From: Ponticaulis koreensis DSM 19734
GTDB lineage: Bacteria; Pseudomonadota; Alphaproteobacteria; Caulobacterales; Hyphomonadaceae
Length of the DNA stretch: 64,000 nucleotides
Assembly: GCF_000420665.1 (NCBI RefSeq)
Contig: NZ_ATVJ01000001.1
Span: 868,001 to 932,000, forward strand
Direction of reading: 5' to 3'
Shown: piece after piece, positions 25,679-33,038 of the stretch
Numbering within the stretch: position 1 is the first letter of the stretch
Layout: each line of letters begins with the position of its first letter
The notes under the pieces: generated by a model
Told to the model about the DNA's origin: nothing
The model's input: only the letters and a program-made list of their open reading frames with translations
Database searches by the model: none
Translations under genes and position numbers: made by a program

Positions 25679-26596
25679 TCAGCCTTTAGCGGCGTAGCTT
25701 TCCAGAGACTCGATCTTCGCCTTGTCGCCGATGAAGACAGGCACTTTCTGGTGGAGCTTGTCGACCGGCATTTTCAGGAGAGACATCTCGCCATTCGTGG
25801 ATGAGCCGCCAAGTGCGTGGATTAGGAATGCCATTGGAATGGCTTCATAAACGAGGCGCAGCTTGCCTGTTTCATAGCCTTTGAAGTCAGCGCCCGGATA
25901 CGCAAACAGGCCGCCCTGCAGCACCATGCGCTTCATGTCGGAGACCATGGAGGCAAACCAGCGCATATTGTATGGCTTTTTGCCGCCGGTCGCTTGCAGA
26001 TTGTCAGAGACATAATTCTGCAGCCATGTTGGCCAGACTTTCTGCATCTGACCGTTGATTGCCAGAATGTCAGCAGACGGCATGGCGCCTTCGAATGGAA
26101 GGAGCGTCCATTCACCGGACGCATCGTCGAACTGGCCCTTATAGGCCTTGTCGCCATCTGCGAAGTAAACTTCCAGATTCATGCCGAATACGAAAAAGCC
26201 ACCAGAAAGAATGTTGCCGCCGTGAAAGTCTTTGGCTTCGTCAGCATTTTCCCAGACGCCAAAAATTGCGCCGGATGGGATGCCAATCAGCGCAGACTTG
26301 GAGCCGTCCAGAGGGTCCAGCGCGACGCTGTATGGGCCATCAGACGTTTTCACCATGTCCGGGCGTTCTTCTGAGACGACATAGCGAACGAACGGGTCTT
26401 TGCTGAGTGTTTCAAAGAAGGCTTCGTCCGCGATAACGTCGAGCTCGATCTGGTCATCGCCGGACTCGTTCGAAGAGGTCGCAAATTTCAGGCCTTCACC
26501 CTTTTTCAGGACGCCATAGATTTTCTCTGCGGCGGCGAACAGCGCTGAATACACGCCATCCATATTTTCCAGCTGGCTTTTGAAATTCAAAGACAT
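25679..26596 (-). CDS. fbp: Class I fructose-1,6-bisphosphatase
   Basis: Hydrolyses fructose-1,6-bisphosphate in gluconeogenesis. The 305-residue protein has the metal-binding LDPLDGSKS motif, an upstream acidic DVIADEAFFETL and SEERPD metal ligands, and GGLFAYPGAD and KLRLVYEAIPMAF near the C-terminus, all as in class I FBPase. Starting at ATG 26596; a TTG six codons earlier is less likely. It precedes the AceE-like E1 gene on the same strand, separated by 170 bp. Confidence 0.92.
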   Translation of the reverse strand: MSLNFKSQLENMDGVYSALFAAAEKIYGVLKKGEGLKFATSSNESGDDQIELDVIADEAFFETLSKDPFVRYVVSEERPDMVKTSDGPYSVALDPLDGSKSALIGIPSGAIFGVWENADEAKDFHGGNILSGGFFVFGMNLEVYFADGDKAYKGQFDDASGEWTLLPFEGAMPSADILAINGQMQKVWPTWLQNYVSDNLQATGGKKPYNMRWFASMVSDMKRMVLQGGLFAYPGADFKGYETGKLRLVYEAIPMAFLIHALGGSSTNGEMSLLKMPVDKLHQKVPVFIGDKAKIESLESYAAKG

Positions 26597-26775
26597 GTTC
26601 TGATGGTCCCCCAAACCGAAACTACTAAACGCGCTTTCCTTGGACCAAAACGCCAGAATTTGGAACGTTTGGAACGTGAATTTTTCATTTTCAGAGGATG
26701 AATGACAGGAATCGGAATGCCAGAGACGCGAAACTGATCGATTTTCGTGACTATGTTCAACCGGGGATATCGACC

Positions 26776-27009
26776 ATGAGCCACACAGACACTGATGACG
26801 CCCGATACAATGCCATAGTCAACAGGGACAAGGACAGTGACGGGCTGTTTTTCTATGCTGTTCGAACGACGGGTGTGTATTGTCGCCCGTCCTGTGCCGC
26901 GCGGCCTCCATTACGAAAGAATGTCGAGTTCTTTGTATCCTCAATTTTGGCAAGAAGTGCGGGATATCGCGCTTGCAGGCGATGCTGTCCGGACGACGCC
27001 AGAACTTAA
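26776..27009 (+). CDS. Stand-alone Ada zinc-binding domain protein (or truncated ada)
   Basis: A 77-residue protein matching only the N-terminal zinc domain of Ada, which takes methyl groups from DNA phosphotriesters. The ligands are visible: FFYAVRTTGVYCRPSC and YRACRRCCPDD, four cysteines in the CxxxC and CxxC spacing. Ada normally continues into an AraC helix-turn-helix and an alkyltransferase domain; here a TAA stop follows and none of the three frames downstream resembles those domains before the convergent gene begins. It is either a genuine short sensor or scavenger, or a remnant. ATG 26776 is chosen because GGGGA stands eight bases upstream. Confidence 0.7.
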   Translation: MSHTDTDDARYNAIVNRDKDSDGLFFYAVRTTGVYCRPSCAARPPLRKNVEFFVSSILARSAGYRACRRCCPDDART

Positions 27010-27160
27010 GACAATCGAATGCGGGTCAGGACTGGCAGATCTGGTTCCGGGCGCGCTGCGTGTGATTGTGCACGCCGCCACACCCAGAGGGACAGTGGAG
27101 GCCAGTATTATCGACTTAACCAATATATTGAAACGCATCGTTAGATATCTTGCTGATCTT

Positions 27161-27793
27161 TCAAATCTTCTGGGCAACCAGAAAAAGAGCCGCGTCTTTG
27201 CTGGGTTGCCATTGATGTACAATCTGAAAGCCAGCGCGCGTGTGTGCTTCGATCAGGTCGTTCTGCGAAAAGAAGGATATGAAAGGTGCTTTTCCGATTG
27301 CGCGCATAAGCGGTAAAAGCATGCGCCAATGTATCTGCCCGTCGCCGAGGCATGTCGTGCTGGTTACAAAAACGCCCCCAGGTTTCAACATGGTGTGCAC
27401 GCGCTGCAGTACTGCGTCACGATCATGCATCAGGTGCAGTATTGATAGCCCGAACACTGCGTCGTAACGGCCAGTTTCAAGGCTTGGATCTTCTATGTCT
27501 CCCTCACGAAACGTCACATTCGGAACATTGCCGGCGTCGGCCTTGCGTTGCGCGATAGCGATCATTTCTGATGAGACGTCGATCGCATCTATGTGTGCCA
27601 CATAAGGTGCATGGCGCAGAGCGGTTGAGCCAGTACCGCATCCGAACTCCAGCACACAATCTTCGGGACTGAGATATTCCCGCGTAATGGAGAGTTTGAT
27701 TTCATAAGCTTCTTCGTCGGCAATCGGCTTGCGCGAATAGCTATCCGCGATGTTGTCCCAGAAGCGAGCGTCTTTCAGCGTTGCTGTCGTCAT
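27161..27793 (-). CDS. Class I SAM-dependent methyltransferase
   Basis: A 210-residue methyltransferase with motif I VLEFGCGTGSTALRHA near residue 45, the acidic AIDVSSEMI strand, REGDIED and VFGLSILHLM, as in small-molecule methyltransferases of the UbiE/MenG type. Substrate unknown. ATG 27793 is preferred over the GTG three codons upstream since GAGG is spaced for it. It is divergent from the LysR gene, which may control it. Confidence 0.85.
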   Translation of the reverse strand: MTTATLKDARFWDNIADSYSRKPIADEEAYEIKLSITREYLSPEDCVLEFGCGTGSTALRHAPYVAHIDAIDVSSEMIAIAQRKADAGNVPNVTFREGDIEDPSLETGRYDAVFGLSILHLMHDRDAVLQRVHTMLKPGGVFVTSTTCLGDGQIHWRMLLPLMRAIGKAPFISFFSQNDLIEAHTRAGFQIVHQWQPSKDAALFLVAQKI

Positions 27794-27881
27794 GTCTGTC
27801 ACCTCAAATCGGTATTGTTCGGTGAGGGAAAGATACTGCGGCGTAATCCATACGAAAATTGCTGAAATTTTTTGATCTGCT

Positions 27882-27895
27882 ATACAATAATGTAT
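27882..27895. promoter_or_regulatory. LysR-type palindrome covering the lysR start codon
   Basis: ATAC-N6-GTAT in the 100-bp divergent region overlaps the ATG at 27894. The arm spacing fits a T-N11-A LysR box. No Shine-Dalgarno sequence precedes the ATG. Confidence 0.4.
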
Positions 27896-28778
27896 GAATT
27901 GGGATGCTGCCGACTTTGACTGGAATCAGGCGCGCGCCTTTTTGGCCACCGCTGAAGAGGGCTCGCTTTCAGCGGCTGCGCGTGCACTGAACGTGACCCA
28001 GCCGACACTTAGCCGACAGGTCAGCGCCCTTGAAGAAAAGCTTGGTGTGACTTTGTTCGAACGCGGTACGCGCGTGATGACGCTTACCGTGGCGGGCATT
28101 GAGCTGCAGCAACATGTTCGGGCCATGCATGATGCCGCCATGCGGGTTTCGCTCTCGGCATCGGGTCAGTCTCAGACGATCGCGGGTACGGTTCGCATTG
28201 CGTCCACGCACAATATGGCCTGCTATCATTTGCCGAAAGTGCTCGTAAAGATCAGACGGACTGCGCCGGATATTCAGTTGGAGGTGACTACGGCCAATGA
28301 ACTGACCGACCTCATGCAGCGAGAGGCGGATATTTCAATCCGGCATGCCCGCCCGACCCAGCCCGAGCTGATCGCCAAACTGATCCGCACGACCACCGCG
28401 ACGTTGATGGCATCAAAAGCTTATCTTGACCGTGTCGGCCGCCCGAAAACGCTCGACGATCTGAACAAGCTCGATTTTCTGGGTTTTCTGAGTACGGACA
28501 CACTTTTGCCAGCTCTCAATGGGAATGGCTTGAGACTTACACCATCCAATTTTCCAGTGATTTCGGATAGCGGGCCAGTGAGTCTTGAACTCGCCCGCCA
28601 TAGTTTGGGTGTCGGTTTACTCTTGCCAGATGACGCAGCTTGCTTTCCAGAGCTGGAGCCGGTCTGGCCTGCCTTTCCGCCGATAGAGATTCCCATCTGG
28701 CTGGTCACTCATAGAGAGCTTCACACCAGTAAGCGGATAAGGCTGGTCTTCGACCTGATCGCTGAAGGCCTTAGCTGA
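27894..28778 (+). CDS. LysR family transcriptional regulator
   Basis: A 294-residue regulator. The winged helix spans about 12-70: ARAFLATAEEGSLSAAARAL, then VTQPTLSRQVSALEEKLGVTLFER. The C-terminal part is a type 2 periplasmic-binding-like effector domain. The 10-residue lead before the helix (NWDAADFDWN) resembles the alphaproteobacterial group that begins MNWDD. It is divergent from the methyltransferase gene and overlaps the acyl-CoA dehydrogenase stop by 8 bp in convergent orientation. The effector is unknown. Confidence 0.92.
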   Translation: MNWDAADFDWNQARAFLATAEEGSLSAAARALNVTQPTLSRQVSALEEKLGVTLFERGTRVMTLTVAGIELQQHVRAMHDAAMRVSLSASGQSQTIAGTVRIASTHNMACYHLPKVLVKIRRTAPDIQLEVTTANELTDLMQREADISIRHARPTQPELIAKLIRTTTATLMASKAYLDRVGRPKTLDDLNKLDFLGFLSTDTLLPALNGNGLRLTPSNFPVISDSGPVSLELARHSLGVGLLLPDDAACFPELEPVWPAFPPIEIPIWLVTHRELHTSKRIRLVFDLIAEGLS

Positions 28779-30564
28779 CGCCGAAGAAGTCCGCGCTCGC
28801 AAGTTCGCACGTGTCATCAAGGCTCGCGACAAGTTCGAACGTGTTGAACACTTTGGAAAGCTCATAGCGGAAGAAGTACTGGGCGGCGGCAATCTTGCTT
28901 TTGTAGAACGTCTCTTCGCTCGAGCCAGCTTCTGGTGATGCCTGTTTTGCGACGCTTGCCTGCCAGAGCCATAGCCAGGCGACGACAACTGTACCGAACG
29001 CATCGAGGAACAGGGTTGCATTCGCCAGGCTGAGATTTTCTTCTTCGCAGCTGCGTACTACTTCGATGGCTTTTTCAGCGGAGGCAAGTGCCTTTTCCAG
29101 CTGATCGCACTCTGCGTTCAGGCCCTGAGCGCGTGCTGTCTCAATAGTTGAAGAAATCTGGTTGCGCAGCGGGGTAAGTGCGGAAACACCGGCACGCAGT
29201 TTGCGGCCCAAAAGGTCGCGTCCCTGAATGCCGAATGTACCCTCGTGAATATGGTTGAGGCGGTTATCGCGATAATGGCGTTCAACCGGATAATCACGCG
29301 TATAGCCGTATCCGCCGAGGATCTGGATCGCCCACTTATTGGCTTCGAGGCAGTGTTCGGACGGCCAGCTTTTCGCGACTGGCGTCAGAAGGCCCAGAAG
29401 ATCGTCATACTCGGCTCGTTCTTCTGCTGTTTCTGCCGTCTTTTGCTTGTCGACGAGCAAAGAGCAATAAGATGTGAGAGAAAGTCCGCCTTCAACCGCG
29501 GCTTTCTGCGCCATCAGCATGCGACGGACATCGGTATGTTCAATAATCGAAACCTGAGGCGTGCTTTGATCTTTAACGCCAGCCGGGCGGCCTTGTGGAC
29601 GTTCACGCGCGTAATCAACCGCATGGAGGTATCCTGCCAGTGCAGACATGACCGAAGCCTGGCCGACACCGACGCGTGCCTCGTTCATCATATGGAACAT
29701 GCAGGCGAGACCTTTATTCTCTTCGCCCAGCAGATAGCCGACAGTTTCGCCGCTCTCTCCAAAGTTCAGAAGGCAGTTTGTCGTGCCGCGCTGGCCCATT
29801 TTATGATTGAGACCGGCAAGCGCGATATGATTCCATTCGCCGCGTTCGCCAGCCTCGTTGAGGCGGTAGCGCGGAACAATGAAGAGCGAGATGCCTCGTG
29901 TGCCAACCGGTGCGCCTTCAATGCGGGCCAGCACCATATGGATAATATTGTCGGACAGTTCGTGATCGCCGCCGGAAATCCACATCTTGCTGCCGGAGAG
30001 AGAGAATGTGCCGTCATCCTTGCGCACCGCTTTGGTTTTGATGTCCGCAAGCGACGAGCCAGCTTGAGGTTCTGACAGGCACATTGTGCCAAACCATTTG
30101 CCCGCCAGCATGTTCGGCAGATACGCGTCTTTTTGCTCATCTGTGCCGAAGGCGTTCAGCATGTTGGCTGCGCCGACGGTGAGGAAGGCATAGTTGGCGA
30201 CAGAGAGGTTTGCCGCGGTGAAAATGCCGTTGATGTTCGTCGTCACGACCCATGGCAGCTGAAGCCCGCCAATAGCTTCGTCAAATCCGGCGGCGAACAG
30301 CCCTGCCTCGCCAAGGACTGATAGCGCTTCACCGACTTCAGGAATGATCTCGACTTTGCCGTCCACAAATTTCGGCTCGTTTGCATCGAGCTTTGCCGCG
30401 AATGGCAGGAAGTTTGTTTCAGCAATACCTTCAACCACGTCCAGCATCGCAGTGATGGATTCACGGTCATGCTCTTCATAGCGCGGCGTTGTCAGAAGCG
30501 TATCAAGGTCCAGCATTTCAAACAGGACGAAATCAAGATTTCGACGGTCGACGAATTCAGACAT
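28771..30564 (-). CDS. Acyl-CoA dehydrogenase, DmdC-like
   Basis: FAD flavoenzyme that introduces the alpha-beta double bond in acyl-CoA. The 597-residue length and extra N- and C-terminal segments fit the DmdC (3-methylmercaptopropionyl-CoA dehydrogenase) type rather than 380-residue ACADs. Visible marks: CLSEPQAGSSLADI, KMWISGG, GGYGYTRDYPVERHYRDNR and the catalytic glutamate in IHEGTFGIQGRDLLGRK. A role in dimethylsulfoniopropionate breakdown is possible for a marine host, but related enzymes act on ordinary fatty acids. Confidence 0.9.
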   Translation of the reverse strand: MSEFVDRRNLDFVLFEMLDLDTLLTTPRYEEHDRESITAMLDVVEGIAETNFLPFAAKLDANEPKFVDGKVEIIPEVGEALSVLGEAGLFAAGFDEAIGGLQLPWVVTTNINGIFTAANLSVANYAFLTVGAANMLNAFGTDEQKDAYLPNMLAGKWFGTMCLSEPQAGSSLADIKTKAVRKDDGTFSLSGSKMWISGGDHELSDNIIHMVLARIEGAPVGTRGISLFIVPRYRLNEAGERGEWNHIALAGLNHKMGQRGTTNCLLNFGESGETVGYLLGEENKGLACMFHMMNEARVGVGQASVMSALAGYLHAVDYARERPQGRPAGVKDQSTPQVSIIEHTDVRRMLMAQKAAVEGGLSLTSYCSLLVDKQKTAETAEERAEYDDLLGLLTPVAKSWPSEHCLEANKWAIQILGGYGYTRDYPVERHYRDNRLNHIHEGTFGIQGRDLLGRKLRAGVSALTPLRNQISSTIETARAQGLNAECDQLEKALASAEKAIEVVRSCEEENLSLANATLFLDAFGTVVVAWLWLWQASVAKQASPEAGSSEETFYKSKIAAAQYFFRYELSKVFNTFELVASLDDTCELASADFFGVS

Positions 30565-30869
30565 CAGGGTTTCTTTCCTCGAGACATATTTTTGTGCGTT
30601 TTATAGAGTTTTATTTCTGCATTTAGCCAGTTCGAGCCAGTGAATTTATGGCATATTGCCAATTCATCACGTGGAAATTGATCACCTGATCTACGGAAAT
30701 TTCTCAAACTTCACTTGAAATCCGGCGTCAGAAATGTTGTTGTCGGCGCGAATTGACACCGGTGTCATAATAGTTTGGCCGAACCGATCTATGCAGCGCC
30801 GATGAAACAGATAATCCGGAGCATCTGACCTGAATGATATGCTCCGCCAATGAAACTAAGGGAAGACAG
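30565..30869. promoter_or_regulatory. Divergent regulatory region with perfect 14-bp palindrome
   Basis: About 305 bp between the acyl-CoA dehydrogenase and the RpiB-like gene. It contains TGACACCGGTGTCA at 30754-30767, a perfect palindrome with a central CG of the kind bound by LacI-family sugar regulators, 103 nt before the RpiB-like start. The rest is AT-rich near 30590-30720 and I see no gene in it. Confidence 0.55.
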
Positions 30870-31508
30870 ATGAAAATCGCTCTGATCAATGAGAACAGCC
30901 AGGCGGCTAAAAACGAGATCATCCACACAGCGCTGACAAATGTTGTCGAGCCTATGGGCCATGAAGTCTTCAATTACGGCATGTACTCAGCCGAAGATGC
31001 AGCGCAGATCACATATCCGATGATCGGCCTTCTGACAGGTATTCTTCTGAACTCTAAAGCGGCTGATTTCGTCGTTACCGGTTGTGGTACAGGCATGGGC
31101 TCCATGCTCGCTGCGAACTCTATGCCGGGCGTTTTCTGTGGTCTGGTTATCGACCCGACAGATGCGTTCCTCTTCTCACAGATCAACGCCGGTAATGCGA
31201 TGTCTATGCCTTACGCCAAAGGCTTTGGCTGGGCGGCTGAGCTGAACCTCGAAGATTGCTATCGCAAGCTGTTTGAAGGCAAGCCGGGCGAAGGCTATCC
31301 GAAAGAGCGCGCAGCGATCATGGCAAAGAACCGCAACGTTCTGGCTGATCTGAAAGGCGCAAGCTGCAAGGACATGCTGTCCGTTCTGAAAGACGTCGAT
31401 CAGGAGCTTCTGAAGTCTGCGATCTCTGGCGAGAAATTCTCCGAGCATTTCTTCGCAAACTCTCAGGACGAAGAGATCAGCGCCTACCTGAAAGGCCTTC
31501 TCGGCTAA
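30870..31508 (+). CDS. RpiB/LacA/LacB family isomerase-like protein with altered active site
   Basis: A 212-residue relative of ribose-5-phosphate isomerase B, with the phosphate-loop-like VTGCGTGMGSMLAAN aligned to LVCGTGQGIMMAAN of the canonical enzyme next door. The N-terminal SDHAD of RpiB is replaced by INENSQ and the RQHNNANML motif by SQINAGNAMSM, so the usual sugar-binding residues are absent. A C-terminal extension of about 60 residues follows. Probably acts on a different sugar phosphate or sugar acid. ATG 30870 has AAGGGA upstream. Expression is probably governed by the palindrome at 30754. Confidence 0.85.
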   Translation: MKIALINENSQAAKNEIIHTALTNVVEPMGHEVFNYGMYSAEDAAQITYPMIGLLTGILLNSKAADFVVTGCGTGMGSMLAANSMPGVFCGLVIDPTDAFLFSQINAGNAMSMPYAKGFGWAAELNLEDCYRKLFEGKPGEGYPKERAAIMAKNRNVLADLKGASCKDMLSVLKDVDQELLKSAISGEKFSEHFFANSQDEEISAYLKGLLG

Positions 31509-31528
31509 ACGGCAACGCCAACGATAAA

Positions 31529-31563
31529 GAAAAAGGGGAAGCTTCGCGCTCCCCCTTTTTTTG
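31529..31563. terminator. Bidirectional terminator between the two RpiB-family genes
   Basis: AAAAAGGGG (31530-31538) pairs with CCCCTTTTT (31552-31560) around an inner AGC/GCT stem with loop TTCGC. It has T tracts on both strands and serves the two convergent genes. Confidence 0.88.
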
Positions 31564-31583
31564 TTGTGCTTTTCAGATGAAGC

Positions 31584-32024
31584 CTAGCCTTCAATCGCCG
31601 TGATCATGTCGACGCGCGTACCGTGACGACCGCCTTCAAATTCGGCCTCAAGAAACGCATCAACGATATCGAGCGCCAGGCCCTCGCCGATCACACGCGC
31701 GCCCATGGACAGCATATTCGCGTTGTTGTGCTGACGGATCATACGCGCGGAAAATGTGTCCGAGCAGACGCCGCAGCGAATGCCTTTCACCTTGTTCGCA
31801 GCCATCATAATGCCCTGACCCGTACCGCAAACGAGAATGCCAAGATCAGCCTCGCCGGAGGCGACCTTGCGCGCTGCTTCTTCGCCATGCTTCGGGTAAT
31901 GCGTGCTCTCAGACGTCATCGGGCCGATATCTTCGACTTCAAACCCTTTAGACGCGACGTGAGCGGCGATGGTTTTGCGCAGCTCGATATCAGCGTGGTC
32001 GCTGGAGATTACGATGCGAGTCAT
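31584..32024 (-). CDS. rpiB: Ribose-5-phosphate isomerase B
   Basis: Interconverts ribose- and ribulose-5-phosphate. The 146-residue protein has the full set of family residues: ISSDHAD at the N-terminus, LVCGTGQGIMMAANK with the catalytic Cys, CSDTFSARMIRQHNNANML and GEGLALDIVDAFL. ATG 32024 has AAGGAG eight bases upstream. It is the last gene of the receptor-hydrolase-rpiB run on the minus strand and faces its divergent paralogue across a shared terminator. Confidence 0.93.
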   Translation of the reverse strand: MTRIVISSDHADIELRKTIAAHVASKGFEVEDIGPMTSESTHYPKHGEEAARKVASGEADLGILVCGTGQGIMMAANKVKGIRCGVCSDTFSARMIRQHNNANMLSMGARVIGEGLALDIVDAFLEAEFEGGRHGTRVDMITAIEG

Positions 32025-32102
32025 GATGGAAACTCCTTCTGAAGGCTCCATCGCCCTAATGAAGGTTCAGTTCAAGTCTAAACCCGCGAAATGGGGATGA
32101 CT

Positions 32103-33026
32103 TCAGCTGAAATGCTGGTTCAGCGCCTCGCAGAGCAGTTTCATGCAGCGGTCCGCCTCTGGAATACGGCCCGTAAACGAGGCGCAGCCATGAATTGTGC
32201 GCTTTGCAATGATCACTTCCGATTTCACGCCATTCGATCCGAGCAGATCGGCGTATTCCTGGCCTTCATCACGTAAAGGATCGAGTTCCGGCAAAACGTG
32301 CCAGCTTGGGGGTGTTCGGGAGAAATCGGTTTCTAAAAGCGGTGTCATGAGTGGAGACGCGGGATCTTGTGCGGCGCCACAATACTGCACAGCAGCGCCG
32401 ATAATCGCAGGCTCGGTCAGAAAATGCTTCCCTTTGCCAAAGGCTTTTCGTGATTGGTAGCTCGCGTCAGGCCGAAGATCGATCACTGGATACAGCAGAA
32501 CCTGCGCACCGATATCGACACCCTCCGGAGGTTGATTGGACAATACCGCCGTCAGATTTCCGCCCGCAGAATCACCCATAAGCACCAGCTTGCTTTTGAA
32601 GCGGTCAGTCGCCCAGACAAGGAGGCCGGACAGAGCTTTCAGAGCTGCGGGTGCTTCTTCTTCAGGTGCTTGCGGAAAGTCTGGTACGAGCACGCGCATA
32701 TTCAGTTTGCCGGAGAGCCAGCGTGCCAGCGGTGCATAGGCCTGAGCGGTCCCGAGCGACCAGCCGCCGCCATGAATGAAGATAAGGCTCGGCCGATCCG
32801 CATCAGGCTCTACCGGTTCTACAATCAGGCAGCGGCGAGCCTCCCCCAATGCCTCTATGGCGACCCAGGTTTCATTCGTTGGCTGCAAGGCAGGTGCGCA
32901 CCATGCGGCGAACACTTTGTCATAGGCCGCACGGATATCTGAAAGTTCAAAGCCCGGAACATTGAGTTCCTTCACGTCTGAAAGGTCTTTCAGGACAGCT
33001 TTTGTCGACGGGTCGGGAGAAGACAC
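32103..33026 (-). CDS. Alpha/beta hydrolase, hormone-sensitive-lipase family
   Basis: A 307-residue esterase-type hydrolase. IFIHGGGWS (oxyanion hole) and GDSAGGN (nucleophile Ser) are the HSL-family signatures; an Asp in PELDPLRDEG and His in RTIHG complete the triad. The start is taken as GTG 33026, seven bases after GGAG. It begins 12 bp after the TonB receptor stop, so it is co-transcribed with the receptor and could act on the imported compound. Confidence 0.88.
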   Translation of the reverse strand: MSSPDPSTKAVLKDLSDVKELNVPGFELSDIRAAYDKVFAAWCAPALQPTNETWVAIEALGEARRCLIVEPVEPDADRPSLIFIHGGGWSLGTAQAYAPLARWLSGKLNMRVLVPDFPQAPEEEAPAALKALSGLLVWATDRFKSKLVLMGDSAGGNLTAVLSNQPPEGVDIGAQVLLYPVIDLRPDASYQSRKAFGKGKHFLTEPAIIGAAVQYCGAAQDPASPLMTPLLETDFSRTPPSWHVLPELDPLRDEGQEYADLLGSNGVKSEVIIAKRTIHGCASFTGRIPEADRCMKLLCEALNQHFS

Positions 33027-33038
33027 AATCAAACTCCC

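Noticed and set aside
26837-27316. 159-residue frame overlapping the Ada-like gene, checked as a frameshifted continuation of ada
   Set aside because: No AraC helix-turn-helix or PCHR-type alkyltransferase motif is visible in it or in the third frame.
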